Positions 11,221 through 24,105 of a stretch of DNA of 64,000 nt are shown one piece after another. The position numbers were made by a program, and so were the translations under genes. Position 1 is the stretch's first letter. Each line of letters opens with the position of its first letter. Origin of the DNA: Tubulanus polymorphus (taxonomy: Eukaryota; Nemertea; Palaeonemertea; Tubulaniformes; Tubulanidae); contig NC_134029.1 in NCBI RefSeq assembly GCF_964204645.1, positions 5,217,001-5,281,000 of the forward strand, in the 5' to 3' direction. The notes under the pieces are model-generated. The model was not told the origin of the DNA and made no database searches. It worked only from the letters and a program-made list of their open reading frames with translations.

Positions 11221-13857
11221 TTATATGCGATCGGTGTCGTTTGTGGTTAATTCAGTTCCGCTGTTTGTAGACTGCTGTGTTTTAACCGACCAAACTGATT
11301 GCTCGCCATTTGCGTCTTCGCCTGGGAAGCACCGTCGACAACATCGACCAGATGACAAAATCGACGAATATGCCTGTCTGAAAAGAAAACGATAAAATGT
11401 CATAATACGATTACTAACTACTATTAACTAATATATCCGTATTGTATACGATATTTTTTATGCTTTATAAGGAAATGCAAAAATGTTTATTCTAACGATT
11501 GAACCTGGAATGAGAAATATCAATGAAAGTCGTGTTATTTCGGTACATGATAAAGTTAGGGATAGGGAAGTTAATGAAATCAATACGCCAAACCCGCGTC
11601 CATTGCTAATCATTTAACGACTTATTCGAGTAATACTCCCAAAACTCGCTCAAGATATCGCCAAAACACTCGTTTCTAGATGAAATGAATAAACTCGTTC
11701 CAGATAAGGACAAAAGACTATGAATAAATATGTGTAAGCCTTTTTGGAAATTAATGAAATAACAGTTGATTTCACACACGTAAAAAATAAACATGCATGC
11801 CCAGTTGTTTCCTCGTGAAAAGTAAATACGCGTAGTATGTATTGGCCCTATATAAATAAAGTCAGCTGGTATCAGTCAGTAACGAATTAATAAATTCATA
11901 GATCATGAATGTGATTGGATTCGTTTGAATACATTAATTCTATTGTAGATGATACGATGTCAAACCATGTGATGTAATCGAATGGCAGATACAAGTCCGA
12001 ACTGTAATGAAAATACGACATAATGAAAATACCCTAGAGGACCATGATTTAGCAATGCGCATTATTCATAGACAGGTGTATCCATTAGTCAGGAAAAGGA
12101 CCCATGTATCTATATATACATGTAATTCGAATTGGCGTTATTGGAATTTCCGAAAGAAAACCAAAAATAAGGCACTTTTTCAAGTGATTGTGACATCGCT
12201 AGCTGCGTGAGTAAGTGACGTTCCTCGTCATTGATTCGCGCATTTTCCCGTCCAGGTTCATGAAAAATGTCGATAGAGAAACAAAACATGATTGGTAATT
12301 ATGGTTCGAATCCCAACACTCATGTCGTTTCTAATGAGGTACACGTGCCTTCCAAGACTTCTATTGAATCAATACCATTTTCAAGGGCATGGAAACGAAC
12401 AATCATTTTCACTGCTATGATTTTGTGCTGTTTTCTAGTGCCGGAAGAAAAATTCACAATAACGGTTTTTCTGTTCAAAACGTGTTTTTCGACTGCGGTA
12501 TGTATCCTGGTTTAGTTGAGATCTACGTAACAGGATTCGATTTGCAAGGACGAAACGCTTTTTTGGCCCACTAAAAGTCCTCGAGTTAACGATCCTGTAT
12601 ATTTATGACGTTTAATGGGACCCCATCAAGCCAACTATTCTCTAAATTAATCACTTCTATCCTTCGTTCCGTGTACTCCAGGAGATACGCCTTCGCATGT
12701 CGGCATCGGGTGATTATTTCTTTTAGTTTGCATTATTGGTGAATACCGTTTCTTATGAAAGTGTATGTAAGTGAATAGTTGAGATAATGAATAGAGTAAA
12801 TTGGACGTAAATACGTGTATATTTGCGATTCACGATGCGAACGTATGGTATATATTACAGAAATATAGACCGTTTTTTGGACATTTTCTGTTTTCAATAA
12901 TTCACTAAGACTGAAGCACAGGTATGGATTCTCGATATTTTCCATTGAGAAACAGGCTGCTACTTACCTGAACTCACTGTTCATGCTGCCGTATATGATG
13001 ACGTTCAAGGCGATTGTCAAACAATATAAGCCTATGGTAACTACATACGCTATTAGAGGCTCTTCGAGGTCACTGTCTACTGTTCGCAGAACGAAAAACG
13101 GCGCATAGCCGAAAAAGCTAACGGAACAAATAAACCCGAAAGTTTTCGTCAAACGTAATTCCATCTGAGCCGAATCGCGGCTAGTAGCTATACTGCGTCT
13201 GTTTGATTCGGACTCGTTCGACGAATTTACGCTGAATCTGTTCAAAGCCGTCGTAGTTTTTTTCACGTAAATTAGAATCGCCGTATAACAGAATATCATC
13301 GTGCAAGCCGGCAGCCCGAAAAGCAACAGTAAGCTGACTATTTTCTGAAATGTTGGAGTATCTGGAATGAAGATACATTTCACGTCCAATCCGTCGTCGT
13401 GAGCCTCTTTAAATTCGTCGTACATCGTCGGAATTAGCGAGGCCGGTGGTAAAATCCAACAGATCATTGTTATCAGTACTCGGCCTCTCCGTCTCTCTAA
13501 AAAGTCCACGCTATGCACCAGACGTAAATATCGCTGTATAGCGATCGATGACTGGGTCAACATGGAAGTACCGTAAAGACACAAGTTTAATATGACGAAA
13601 ATTTGACAAAACAACTCACCGAAATGCCACCCGTTTGATACAAGCGTACAAACCATTATCGGGCAGAGAATGCCCAGAAAAAGTAAGTCCGGAATGCTAA
13701 GGCAAATTACGAAAAATCTCGCCGCCTTCCCGCGAAATAACGAGAACTTAGCAATCGAAATAAGGATCAACACATTGCCGAGTATTCCCGAAATACTGGT
13801 TAATGAAATGACCGTTACTCCGATAATTCGTTCGAGCATCGTGAAAGATTCAGCCAT
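11221..13857 (-). CDS. class A rhodopsin-like GPCR, copy 1
   Basis: Two exons: 12968-13857 (start MAESFTMLER) and 11221-11377, joined at an AG|GTAAGT donor within an Arg codon, for 348 residues. Seven hydrophobic segments are visible. TM1 has GNVLILIS. TM3 ends in IQRYLRL in place of DRY. TM6 has GYAP in place of CWxP. TM7 ends in NVIIYG in place of NPxxY, followed by helix 8 and a Cys-rich tail (GRCCRRCF) that could be palmitoylated. The NxIIYG ending recalls melatonin-like and Moody/Tre1-like receptors; the ligand is unknown. The ORF could extend three codons upstream, but ATG at 13857 is the only upstream Met. Copy 2 is nearly identical with a longer tail. Confidence 0.85.
11603..12745. 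other. unit-1-specific sequence inside GPCR intron
   Basis: This stretch of about 1.1 kb has no counterpart in the GPCR intron of unit 2 (22752-23215): the homologous flanks are about 11575-11602 and 12746 onward. It was either inserted in unit 1 or lost from unit 2. An 82-codon open frame (12267-12515) matches nothing I recognise. No terminal inverted repeats or target duplication were found. Confidence 0.6.
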
Positions 13858-14813
13858 CGTACACAACTGGTTCCTCGGAGCGGCGCTCCACTGTCACATT
13901 TACCATTAAATGTCGCCAGATCAAGTTACGAGCGTCCGTTCTTTAGGTTCCGGTAACACTTGTCATCGACATAGATTCATTCGATGGCTCACATTCCCGC
14001 TCGTTCTCTCTCAATCCATTTCTTTCTTGTTGAATAGGAAATATAGTTCCAGCTGCGGTAGAAATAGTCATTTATTAATTTCAGTGAATGTATATATTTA
14101 CATTTCTAACGAAAGCCTGAATTCTAATAAACCTGAACAAACATTGATTAAACACTCAGTCCAATGAAATATGTACGGAATGAACCATTTATCACCCTCT
14201 AAATAATCCAATACCAAATGATTGGACGATTTGAGGCACTATTTGCCATTTCATGATGTTAAATCGTCTAAAATATCAGCGTGTAAATGTTGCCCGGTTT
14301 TCGCGTCAAATTTAATTAAGCGGGAAGTGCTTCTTTTCGCTGGGAGACGATTCTGATTCGATATTGATAATTCCAACGCTGAAAACTCGTTCAAAATTTG
14401 AAACCACTTCGGAAAATTACGTTGTAAAATGATTCGAGGAGATTCCCACGGTCGAGATACGCGTCGAATCAAAATTTGAGTACATGAATTCTGCATAGCG
14501 AAATCGAAATCGTTCTAGGTCAATACATTTTCATCGGATACTGACTCCGATGGGTCTGAAGTATCCTTTTTCCTGGAGTCAGTTGTACAAATTCTTTTGG
14601 GGTTAGTTCTAGTTCCAAAAGTGGAGTCTATTTGGGTACTCTTAGAAAGGAGAAGCAGCTCCCTCTAAGATTCACTGCGCTCAGAATATTCAAATTGCCA
14701 ATCAAATGATTTCTGAAGTTGCTTCAGAATTATACAGATTCCTGCTAGTTTTAACGGAAGTCTGTTGGCAGTCCATCGTGGTGAATTTATATCGATTCAT
14801 CTGATCACTAGTG

Positions 14814-14821
14814 TATATAAG
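14814..14821 (+). promoter_or_regulatory. TATA box, peptide gene copy 1
   Basis: TATATAAG lies 170 bp before the peptide ATG, at the same place as in unit 2. The flanking 5'UTR exon and its intron are also conserved, although the gene itself is frameshifted. Confidence 0.6.
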
Positions 14822-14983
14822 CTGGTCTGAATTTGTAACATTCACTGGTCTCTTAACTGCGAGGAGGCAACTAGAAATAGCGAAATAATTGTAGGTAATC
14901 TTCTTAATCGCTGAGAAGATTTTTGTTCTTTTTCACGCACTCATGTTGACATTTTGATTTATTTTTATTTCGATAGAATAACG

Positions 14984-15198
14984 ATGAGTCACGCCGCAGT
15001 GATGTTTTTCGTTGTTTTCTTTGGTTCGTTACGTTCGCCGCCGATGCGCAAAGCTGTCAGAACCAAGCTGAAATGATCGCTTGTTACGTGTACAAAGCCC
15101 ATAGCTGTCTGGAGTCGGGTGTAACTAATGAAGAATGTTGTGCAAATACTGAATATTACTTCAAATACGGTGGAGGTTGTATGCCAGACAGTAGGTAG
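14984..15198 (+). pseudogene. secreted cysteine-rich peptide, broken copy 1
   Basis: Homologous to the intact gene at 25355-25564. Two extra bases in the signal-peptide codons (TTCTTTGGTTCG versus TTCTTGTTCG) shift the frame and lead to an early stop. Where the ancestral frame can be followed, two of the eight conserved cysteines are also replaced, by Tyr and Gly, so coding constraint has been lost. The upstream TATA box and 5'UTR intron remain. Confidence 0.85.
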
Positions 15199-15646
15199 CA
15201 AATGGAAAAATAAAACAGCAAGACATTGTTTGTCATGAAAATTGCTTTTAAAAGATTACTCTTCTTGAACTTTTTTTTTCTTTGAGTTTTCTCTATAAGT
15301 CACGTCGTAAAAACCAGGGTTGCAAAAAGACTGTCCCATATTCCATATTTTTCCTACTTTTGAAAAGGCACAATTTCTTTGGGAGACAGCTGATCCTGAA
15401 GAAGCGAAGCCTTAAGCGATGCCGCCAAAAAACGAATAAAATTAGCGCTGGCGGTTGAGAGGATTTCTGCCGGAAGGAACTTGTGTTGCGGAGTTTTTTA
15501 GTAGCAACAGCTTAAAAATCCCCTCGGGCATACTTCAATGAATTTATTATATTCAACTTTCTCATATCTTTTTTTCACGAATTTATTTGTTCTGCGATTA
15601 CCTTTCAACTGCAATGTCTACGATCTTATCCTACGATAAGATAGAA

Positions 15647-17844
15647 TAATAAGCCTTTTTACAGTTTCCAGGCGCCATTTTTTTGGGTACCCGCCGGGTC
15701 CGCATTGTTGAATTTTTTGTCCCTATTTTTCTCCGGTTTAATTTTTTTATTTCGTTCATATCTCTGGATTTGATTAAGATAGAAACAAAGTAGAAATATC
15801 GATGAACTCGGCTGATAATAAACTTTTTTATGATATCACTCATTTATAAAGTTAATGCAACAATGTGCGCTGGTGAAGTTATAAACATTGATATCGTCTT
15901 CCCGATAATTCAACTTGAATTATTGCTCATCTCATTCAAAAGTCCGTAATTCTTACAAATTTTAATCTACATTTTTGAAATTTTCAGGATCAATAGCCAT
16001 CTATATGTGGTCTTATATACCTTTTACCGTTTTTAATTATCTTTATTAGTTTTTAAGTAATTGCGAGTCAAACTTCCAAAACACGTTTTCTAGAGTATCA
16101 TGTGTGCATATTTATATCAAGAAATTTGCCAATTTAACCGGTCCTACATTGTTAAAATCAAAATTTTCAGTAACTATGGAAACAAGGGCACCTAGTTATT
16201 TGAAAAAAATGGTAAATAGAGATATTTCTAGTAACACAGGGACAGACTACGGGTTTGGAGGGTCGGTAGTCCGGACCCCTGCTCCTTCCCATTAAGATTA
16301 CCATCTTTGTCAAGACAGTGATCGCATAAAACTTACAAATCTAACATTCATCCTCTTGCAAATTAAATTGTTTTGGATGTATTTGTTTCAACACCGAGGG
16401 GCACCCTACTCACAGCCTTAATCTACGGAAAATGTCCTTATTTTTGGACCCCTCTCCCAATCATCTAAGATAGTCAAAAAAGTCGAAATAAGTCTTAGTG
16501 TCAGGCATTTAAGTTTCATTGATCTCCCGTCTATATTATATCGTTTAACAGTATATTGCATCAATGAAATATGGCCGTTGGCAGGTGATTCTGGAGCCAG
16601 TTGCTCAAAAGTTAACCATCAGAAATACCATGGTGTAATGGCGAGCGCTCGGTCTTCAGTTAAATACCGGTACCCGATTTACATTTTTGAATTTTCAGCA
16701 GCAGCTCCACGCAAATGGAAGCAGCCACGGTTGTGTCAAACTTGACGTTTGCAAACCGTTGGATCGGGTTTGCTTTTTTGAGAACGTTCGATGTTCGATC
16801 TTTATTACTGATCGTGACACGAGCTGGAAGGTGTTTCAAATTGAATTTGAATATATTAGGCTTAGTCGATTGTGTTGGAAAGATTGGAACTTTGGAATAT
16901 ATTAGTATATATTGAGGAACATAACATTCGTTTACTTTCTGTCAAAATTGATCTCGTGTGTTTGATAGTTGTTTTGAGATTTGGCACGAATTCTAAGTCA
17001 GTTTTGATCATACAAGGTCTGTATTAGCCCACTTCACGTAAGTAGCCATGCAAATTTGCGACGTCAATGCGACGCAGCATTGAGACTGTGGTTCTCATAC
17101 ATGTGCCACATAATGTCTGACTTTCACATTTGCAATCGTATACCCGTACGTGCAGTTTTGGAATCGAATGAAACACGTTGGACAAAATGATCTGTTGTGA
17201 ACCTAGGTAGCTGGTTAAAGCAACACCTGGGTTATTTTGTTTATTTTGACAAATCCTAGAGAATATATATCTTTAATAACCATTTTTCAAAAACCTAGGT
17301 GCCCTTATTTCCATGGTTACTTAATAAATTGATTTTCAACAAAGTAGGAAACGGTGAAATTGTGAAATTTCCTGATATAAAGATGCACCCAGGGGACCCG
17401 GGAAAACGTGTTTTGGAAGTTTGACTCGCAATTACTTAAAAATTAATAAAGATAATTGAAAACGGTAAAAAGTATATAAGACCACATATAGATGGCTATT
17501 GATCCTGAAAATTTCAAAAATGTAGATTAAAATTTGTAAGAATTACGAACTTTTGAATGAGCTGAGCAATAATTCAAGTTGAATTATCGGGAAAACGATA
17601 TCAATGCTTATAACCTCACCAGCGCGCATTGTTGCATTAACTTTATGATTGAGTAACATAGTAAAAAAACTAATTATCAGCTGAGTCAATCAATATTTTC
17701 ACTTTGTTTCTATCTTTATCCAATCCAGAGATATGAACGAAATAAAAATATTAAACGGGGAAAAAATAGGGACAAAAAATTCAACAATGCGGACCCGGCG
17801 GGTACCCAAAAAAATGGCGCCTGGAAACTGTAAAAAGGCTTATT
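15647..17844. mobile_element. 2.2 kb foldback element with long inverted repeats
   Basis: The left arm (15647 to about 16200) reappears reverse-complemented at about 17290-17844. The outer ends read AATAAGCCTTTTTACAG and CTGTAAAAAGGCTTATT. The arms are about 550 bp with scattered mismatches and the loop is about 1.1 kb. The matching place in unit 2 (about 26030-26045) is uninterrupted, so the element inserted after duplication or was lost cleanly from unit 2. The loop carries a tRNA-like start (GTGTAATGGCGAGCGCTCGG near 16632) and a 66-codon frame, but no recognisable transposase. No convincing target duplication was found, so the superfamily is unassigned. Confidence 0.85.
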
Positions 17845-18239
17845 GACAATTCGATCAATATAGCACGAAAACGGGTCATCAGATTTTGATAGCTACATTA
17901 CGATCGAAAAAAAAAACTTACACATCGTAAGCTCAGAAAGTTCATATGGTATGGTATGGTTAAAATGGTCGTTAGAGATATTCCGAAGGTATTTTTCATT
18001 TTCAGCAACAATTCTTTCAAAAATGACGAAGATATTTTCGAACTAGCAATACCGGTACGCTGTGTATTTTTCTACTCTAATAGCATATCAAGCTTTACCA
18101 TCAATCTGTGATATTTTGAAGCCATTTACATATCTTCATTTCCCACCGCCTTGGATTCATTTTGTCGTGTTGTCGCATTCAAAATACAAAATAACATATA
18201 TTCTTCAATAATATGTGTTGCTGTTGTCCGATTGCTTAG

Positions 18240-21200
18240 GATCGAGGGCTCCAAGCCAACGAACTTAAACTTCTTTACAAAGAAAAACATAGTGACTCGA
18301 ATAGCTTCCCGGTGAATAAAATTCCTTCTCAACAAGTGGATCGCACATCGGATTTATATTACACAATCGAAGAATGTCCACCGTGGTACACATCACTTAT
18401 ATTTGGATTCCAAGTGAGCATGTATTTTTACCATTTAGGGAAAGTGGGTTTTTTTATGTATGAAACGATAGATATGTCAGTATGTCTCATATCTGTATAG
18501 GTTGATATTTTACATTCGAATCTAATTGTAAATTCCATGGCCAATTTCAAGCCTGTCAAAAAGCCTACATTATGTTTTTGAGTCAGAAGAAAAAGAGATT
18601 GAAGAAAAATTTAGTGGCATTAATTTCAGCATTATGTAACACTGTTTGGTGGGACGATTAACATCCCGTTGTTACTAGCAGAACCTCTGTGTATGGGCAA
18701 TGATGAGGTGGCAAAAAGTGAACTTATTGGAACTGTTTTCTTCATGGTCGGTATAGGAACGTTACTTCAAACAGTATTTGGAACGAGGTATTTGCTTACG
18801 ATATGACATACTCTACATATAGTATTTATACTAATGATAAAAAAATCAACCTTAATATGCCCTATTCTAACCTCAAATATAATCAAATTAATCGTCTACA
18901 CCTACGATCTTGAAGACAGCTAAGTCGGCTCAATATGAGCCCAAACTACTGAATACCCGTTATACCCGAAAAAGGATAGAATCAGCTAGAAAACTCCGCA
19001 GAACACGCAAAACATTGTTTTCATCTTCAGATTACCAATCGTACAAGGTTGTTCAGTCGCATTTATAATTCCGACGTTTGCTATTCTATCTTTGCCTAAA
19101 TGGAAATGTCCTGGTCCTCAAAACGGTAAGCAGCAATCCCACTTCATAAAAGGCTAATGGTATCATTAAATTGGAACATCGCTTAACCGCACGATCGTTG
19201 CGTAAACCTATAATTACCGATATGAACGCATTGATTATGTTGCTATTTGTAGCAGCAACTGGTCCGCTGACCAATGTGTCCAGTAATCTAATGGCTACTC
19301 AGAAGCTAATGGCTTCAAACCAGTAATTTTTGGGTGCAAACGAAACCAATCAAGTTTTACTCTCTCCCACCGAAGTTTGGCAAAGTCGTATTCGTGAGGT
19401 AACGATTCGATAAAAGAATAAAAGAAAAATTCGAAATTGCACGAAGCACGGGGTGACGACCTCTTGAAATATTTTAGAATTTTAACTCAACTACTGCGAT
19501 TTTATCATAAAAACGACGTCTCTAAAATTTCAGGTGCAAGGAGCAATAATCGGTGCATCCATGATCCAAATCGTGTTCGGATTTAGTGGAATAATGGGAT
19601 ATATACTGCGGTTCATCGGCCCTATAGTTATTACTCCCACCATAAGTCTAGTCGGACTTTCATTGTTTGTACCAGCGGCGGAGATGGCATCTAAACAGTG
19701 GTGGATTGCGATATCGTAAGTGTCTCTTTTTTCATTACCACGGTATCATTTCTAATATCCTCCAAGGTGTGGATTTCCTCGATGATTTTTTTTCTTCGGT
19801 TTTACCTTATATCCAGCAATTTAGAGCCTAATAGTTCCACATTTATTCAATAGTTGAATTTGAACCCATAAGGATTTATCATTTGTTTTTGTAGGACGGT
19901 TATTCTCATAACGATATTTTCTCAATATATGCGTAACATATCGATACCTTGTCTCAAGTACACGAAAGGTCAAGGTTGCACTAGAACGAGCGGTTTTTCT
20001 CTTTTTACGCAATTTCCGGTAAGCGATAACAATTTCCCTCCAATAATTTGATAAACATCCGGGGGTTCTATAATGTGAATAGGCCTACATATTCGAGAAA
20101 GAGATTCGACTAAGAGGCACTATTTTCGCATTAAGATAATACCGTGGACAACTGAAATGTTCGAATCCTAAAATACATTTCTTTGAATGGAGGCGTTTTT
20201 GTGCATTTTTTCGAAGGTGAATGGTTAATCATATTCAGATTTTTGGAAGGGTCCGTTAGTTTTATTTGTACATGTCTTCAATCGGATCGTCATACATATC
20301 GAAATGCATCCAAGATACTGTAAAAATAGCTACTGATATTCCTATTTCAGTTGATATTGTCGATCCTTATGATTTGGTTGATATGCTTCGTCTTGACAAT
20401 AACTGATGTACTACCAAATGAACCTGATAGCTGGGGCTATGGAGCACGAACTGATACTAGATTATCGGTGATTACGCAGTCTTCATGGTTCAGAGTTCCT
20501 TACCCAGGTATTGGAGACATTTTTCATTGCAATGCTGTCCTAATGCTGTCAAAGTTCAAGTTCAAGTTCAACTTGTCCCCGTTTGTCGATTTTTTAAGAT
20601 TTCCAAATATAAGATCACGTGGCTCATCGTCCAATTTCAAATCAAGATCTTCGGGAATATTTTTTATTTTACGATATAGGTCAGTGGGGAATGCCTACAT
20701 TTAGTGCAGCGGCAGTAGTGGGAATGGTATCTGGAGTCTTGTCGTCGATGGTTGAATCCGTTGGTGACTATTACGCGTGTGCGCGATTATCGGGCGCCCC
20801 TCCACCACCAAAACACGCAATAAATAGAGGTACATAACCCTTATACTGACTCACAAGCAGACAGAGTCACGGTGTGTGTGGATGGGGCCCTGTATATTAT
20901 ATTCGTATCATTTCAGGAATAGGAATAGAAGGCGTGGCTAGTCTCTTAGCAGGAGTTTTAGGCACTGGAAATGCCATGACTTCTTATAGCGAAAATATCA
21001 GCACTATCGGAATAACTAAGGTTTTTTAGACATGCGCCGAAAGAAAAGCCCGACTGCGAACAAATAGTGTATCACATGAAGCAGCTCACTTGAAATGTCA
21101 ACCGTCAAAATGAATGCTTATGAATCTTGAAAATAACTGAATGTGTGGGCTTTTCTTTTGTCTCAGGCAAAAAAGTGGCCGTTCCCCTGATGACAAAGAT

Positions 21201-22197
21201 GATAAGCGAGCGTTTTATTCTTAGGTTGGAAGCCGACGCGTAGTTCAGATAGGGGCATTGGTATCACTCGTTTTCGGTATTCTGGGGAAATTCGGTGCTC
21301 TGTTTGTGACGATACCTGATCCGGTTATCGGTGGGATGTCTCTGATCATGTTCGGTACGACCTCGCGTAACCGAAGAAGTTCTCTCTTCTTCTTCGACAA
21401 AGATCGTGAAATAAAACAGAAAACAAAACAAGAAAACTCCACAACATAGATCTTATGATCATCCACTCCTCGAAAATTCATTTGTTTACATTAATCGTGT
21501 TTGATGTATTTTATGCAGGAATGATCACAGCAGTTGGGCTATCAAATCTACAATACGTTGATATGAATTCAACTCGTAATATCTTCATCGTCGGATTCTC
21601 TATATTTTCTGGATTAACTCTACCGCATTGGCTGACCACACATCCTGGTGCTATAAATACTGGTAAAAGTATAGACATTTTTTGGAAGTTTTATTTCATA
21701 AATCTAAACATTGTGCTTTATTAGATGTATTTGTCCATTTAACCAGTATATTTAAGCCATGGTTAAGCCAGAATAATGATAAAAGATATTGAATCAATTA
21801 TAGGTGCACCAATAGTTGACCAGATATTCACTGTTCTGCTTTCTACATCGATGTTTGTCGGCGGATTTCTTGCATTTTTCTTAGACAACACAATACCAGG
21901 TTTGCAATTTGTAGCAAAGACCCCCAGTTCTACCAGATTCTAAGTCCACACTGGAACAAGTAGCGAACTTAATTTGCATTTAATATACTAGAACTGTGGA
22001 GCTGGACCCAAGAAACCTATATTTCGTTTGTCATTTTTAAGTTTCTACCTATTCTGCACAGCCCTCTATTTTCTAATATTCCAGGTACACTCGCAGAAAG
22101 AGGTTTGGATAAATGGTGTAATGAAAGTAGCGAAACTGAGTTTCTGAAATTGAAAATAAAGGAAACTCGTCAACGTATGATTTTCCATTCGGAATGA
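18240..22197 (+). pseudogene. SLC23 nucleobase/ascorbate-type transporter, decayed copy 1
   Basis: Thirteen exon equivalents match the unit-2 gene: 18240-18413, 18630-18787, 19031-19125, 19253-19398, 19534-19715, 19895-20018, 20351-20507, 20680-20829, 20917-21020, 21225-21354, 21519-21662, 21804-21899 and 22085 onward. Exon D has an in-frame TAA at 19324-19326 where unit 2 has TCA (Ser). The last exon has a one-base deletion near 22138-22143, giving a new tail and a stop at 22195-22197. The intron after 21020 starts GTTTTT, a weak donor compared with GTATTT in unit 2. All other exons stay in frame, which points to recent decay. A truncated or alternatively spliced product cannot be excluded. 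Confidence 0.85.
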
Positions 22198-22543
22198 ATT
22201 TAGTAAGGAAGCACAGATGGACACGATATGTTCCGTTCTGCCCAACGTATGGCGAAGAGACGAATGAGGAACAATTGAAAGTTGTCGGAGATGATCGCGA
22301 TGAAATAGAATTGTAAATGATATAATGAACTTGACATATTTCAGTTGAAATAGACGAATAACGGATATGTTCAGAATTACGGATATGACACTATTTATGG
22401 ATCACCAGTACATGTACTTCGAAAATTCTCTATTCGCAATCACATCACTTATGAATACGTAATCAATATATCTCATTAAAAGGCTAGCATATCTCTCCGA
22501 CACAGAGATGGCGATCTACACAAGTAATAATGAAGTTGAGTAT

Positions 22544-24105
22544 CTAAATGCTACTCTGACAAGCGTTTGTTGACAGAATTGAATGGTTTTGTAAATCTAT
22601 GCGATCGGTGTCGTTTGTGGTTAATTCAGTTCCGCTGTTTGTCGACTGTTGTGTTTTAACCGACCAAACTGATTGCTCGCCATTTGCGTCTTCGCCTGGG
22701 AAGCACCGTCGACAACATCGACCTGAAGACAAAATCGACGAATATGCCTGTCTGAAAAGTAAACGATAAAATGTCATAATACGATGACTAACTTTTAACT
22801 GTTGGTAAGATATAGTGGTAACGCATATACTTTATTTTGCATTTTATAAGGAAATGCAAAAATGTTTATTCTGAAAATTAAACTCGGAACGATTATTATC
22901 AATTTAAGTCGTATCATTCGGTAAAGGATAAGTAGTTATATTTAAGTTAATAAATAATAAAGGAAATTAGTTATGTAAAACTGATACGCTAACCCCGCAT
23001 CCAACCCGTTTTGAGATTATGAAAGTGCACGTAATTGGTTAGTTGAGTTTATAAAAAGAGTTAGTTTGACATGGTTATATCGTATTTGCGATGTACGTGA
23101 AACGTGTGGTATATAATAGTAATATAGACCGTTTCTGTTTTCAAAAATTCACTGAGACTGAAAGTAAAGGTATGGTTTTTCGATATTTTCCATTGAGAAA
23201 CAGGCTGCCACTTACCTGAACTCACTGTTCATGCTGCCGTATATGATGACGTTCAAGGCGATTGTCAAACAATATAAGCCTATGGTAACTACATACGCTA
23301 TTAGAGGCTCTTCGAGGTCACTGTCTACTGTTCGCAGAACGAAAAACGGCGCATAGCCGAAAAAGCTAACGGAACAAATAAACCCGAAAGTTTTTGTCAA
23401 ACGTAATTCCATCTGAGCCGAATCGCGGCTAGTAGCTATACTGTGTCTGTTTGATTCGGACTCGTTCGACGAATTTTCACTGAATCTGTTCAAAGCCCTC
23501 GTAGTTTTTTTCACGTAAATTAGAATCGCCGTATAACAGAATATCATCGTGCAAGCCGGCAGCCCGAAAAGCAACAGTAAGCTGACTATTTTCTGAAATG
23601 TTGGAGTATCTGGAATGAAGATACATTTCACGTCCAATCCGTCGTCGTGAGCCTCTTTAAATTCGTCGTACATCGTCGGAATTAGCGAGGCCGGTGGTAA
23701 AATCCAACAGATCATTGTTATCAGTACTCGGCCTCTCCGTCTCTCTAAAAAGTCCACGCTATGCACCAGACGTAAATATCGCTGTATAGCGATTGATGAC
23801 TGGATCAACATGGAAGTACCGTAAAGACACAAGTTTAATATAACGAAAATCTGACAAAACAACTCACCGAAATGCCACGCGTTTGATACAAGCGTACAAA
23901 CCATTATCGGGCAGAGGATGCCCAGAAAAAGTAAGTCCGGGATGCTGAGGCAAATGACGAGAAATCTCGCCGCCTTCCCGCGAAATAACGAGAACTTAGC
24001 TATCGAAATAAGGATCAACACATTGCCGAGTATTCCCGAAATACTGGTTAACGAAATGACCGTTACTCCAATAGTTCGTTCGAGCATCGTGAAAGATTCA
24101 GCCAT
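22544..24105 (-). CDS. class A rhodopsin-like GPCR, copy 2
   Basis: Two exons: 23216-24105 and 22544-22751, 365 residues. It is nearly identical to copy 1 through the seven membrane segments, with the same IQRY, GYAP and NVIIYG motifs. Differences are few and scattered, for example Val to Glu in the third intracellular loop (FSENSSN). The C-terminus is 17 residues longer, because the codon that is TAA in copy 1 is here part of an open frame ending NACQSSI. It lies head to head with the peptide gene about 1.25 kb away. The retained frame and mostly conservative differences suggest that both copies are functional. Confidence 0.87.

Larger units (their letters stand above)
10935..22311. repeat. 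tandem segmental duplication, unit 1 (GPCR-peptide-SLC23)
   Basis: The left edge resembles 22312 onward: both contain AATGAACTTGACATATTTCA, then GGATCACCAGTACATGTACT. The same gene order and orientation follow in both units: GPCR (-), peptide (+), SLC23 (+). Unit 1 is longer than unit 2 because it holds a foldback element (15647-17844) and extra sequence in the GPCR intron. The two units abut head to tail with no recognisable spacer. Confidence 0.9.

Noticed and set aside
16620-16680. tRNA-like 5' half (GGTGTAATGGCGAGCGCTCGG) in the foldback loop
   Set aside because: The 3' half does not fold into T and acceptor arms, so it is not an intact tRNA.
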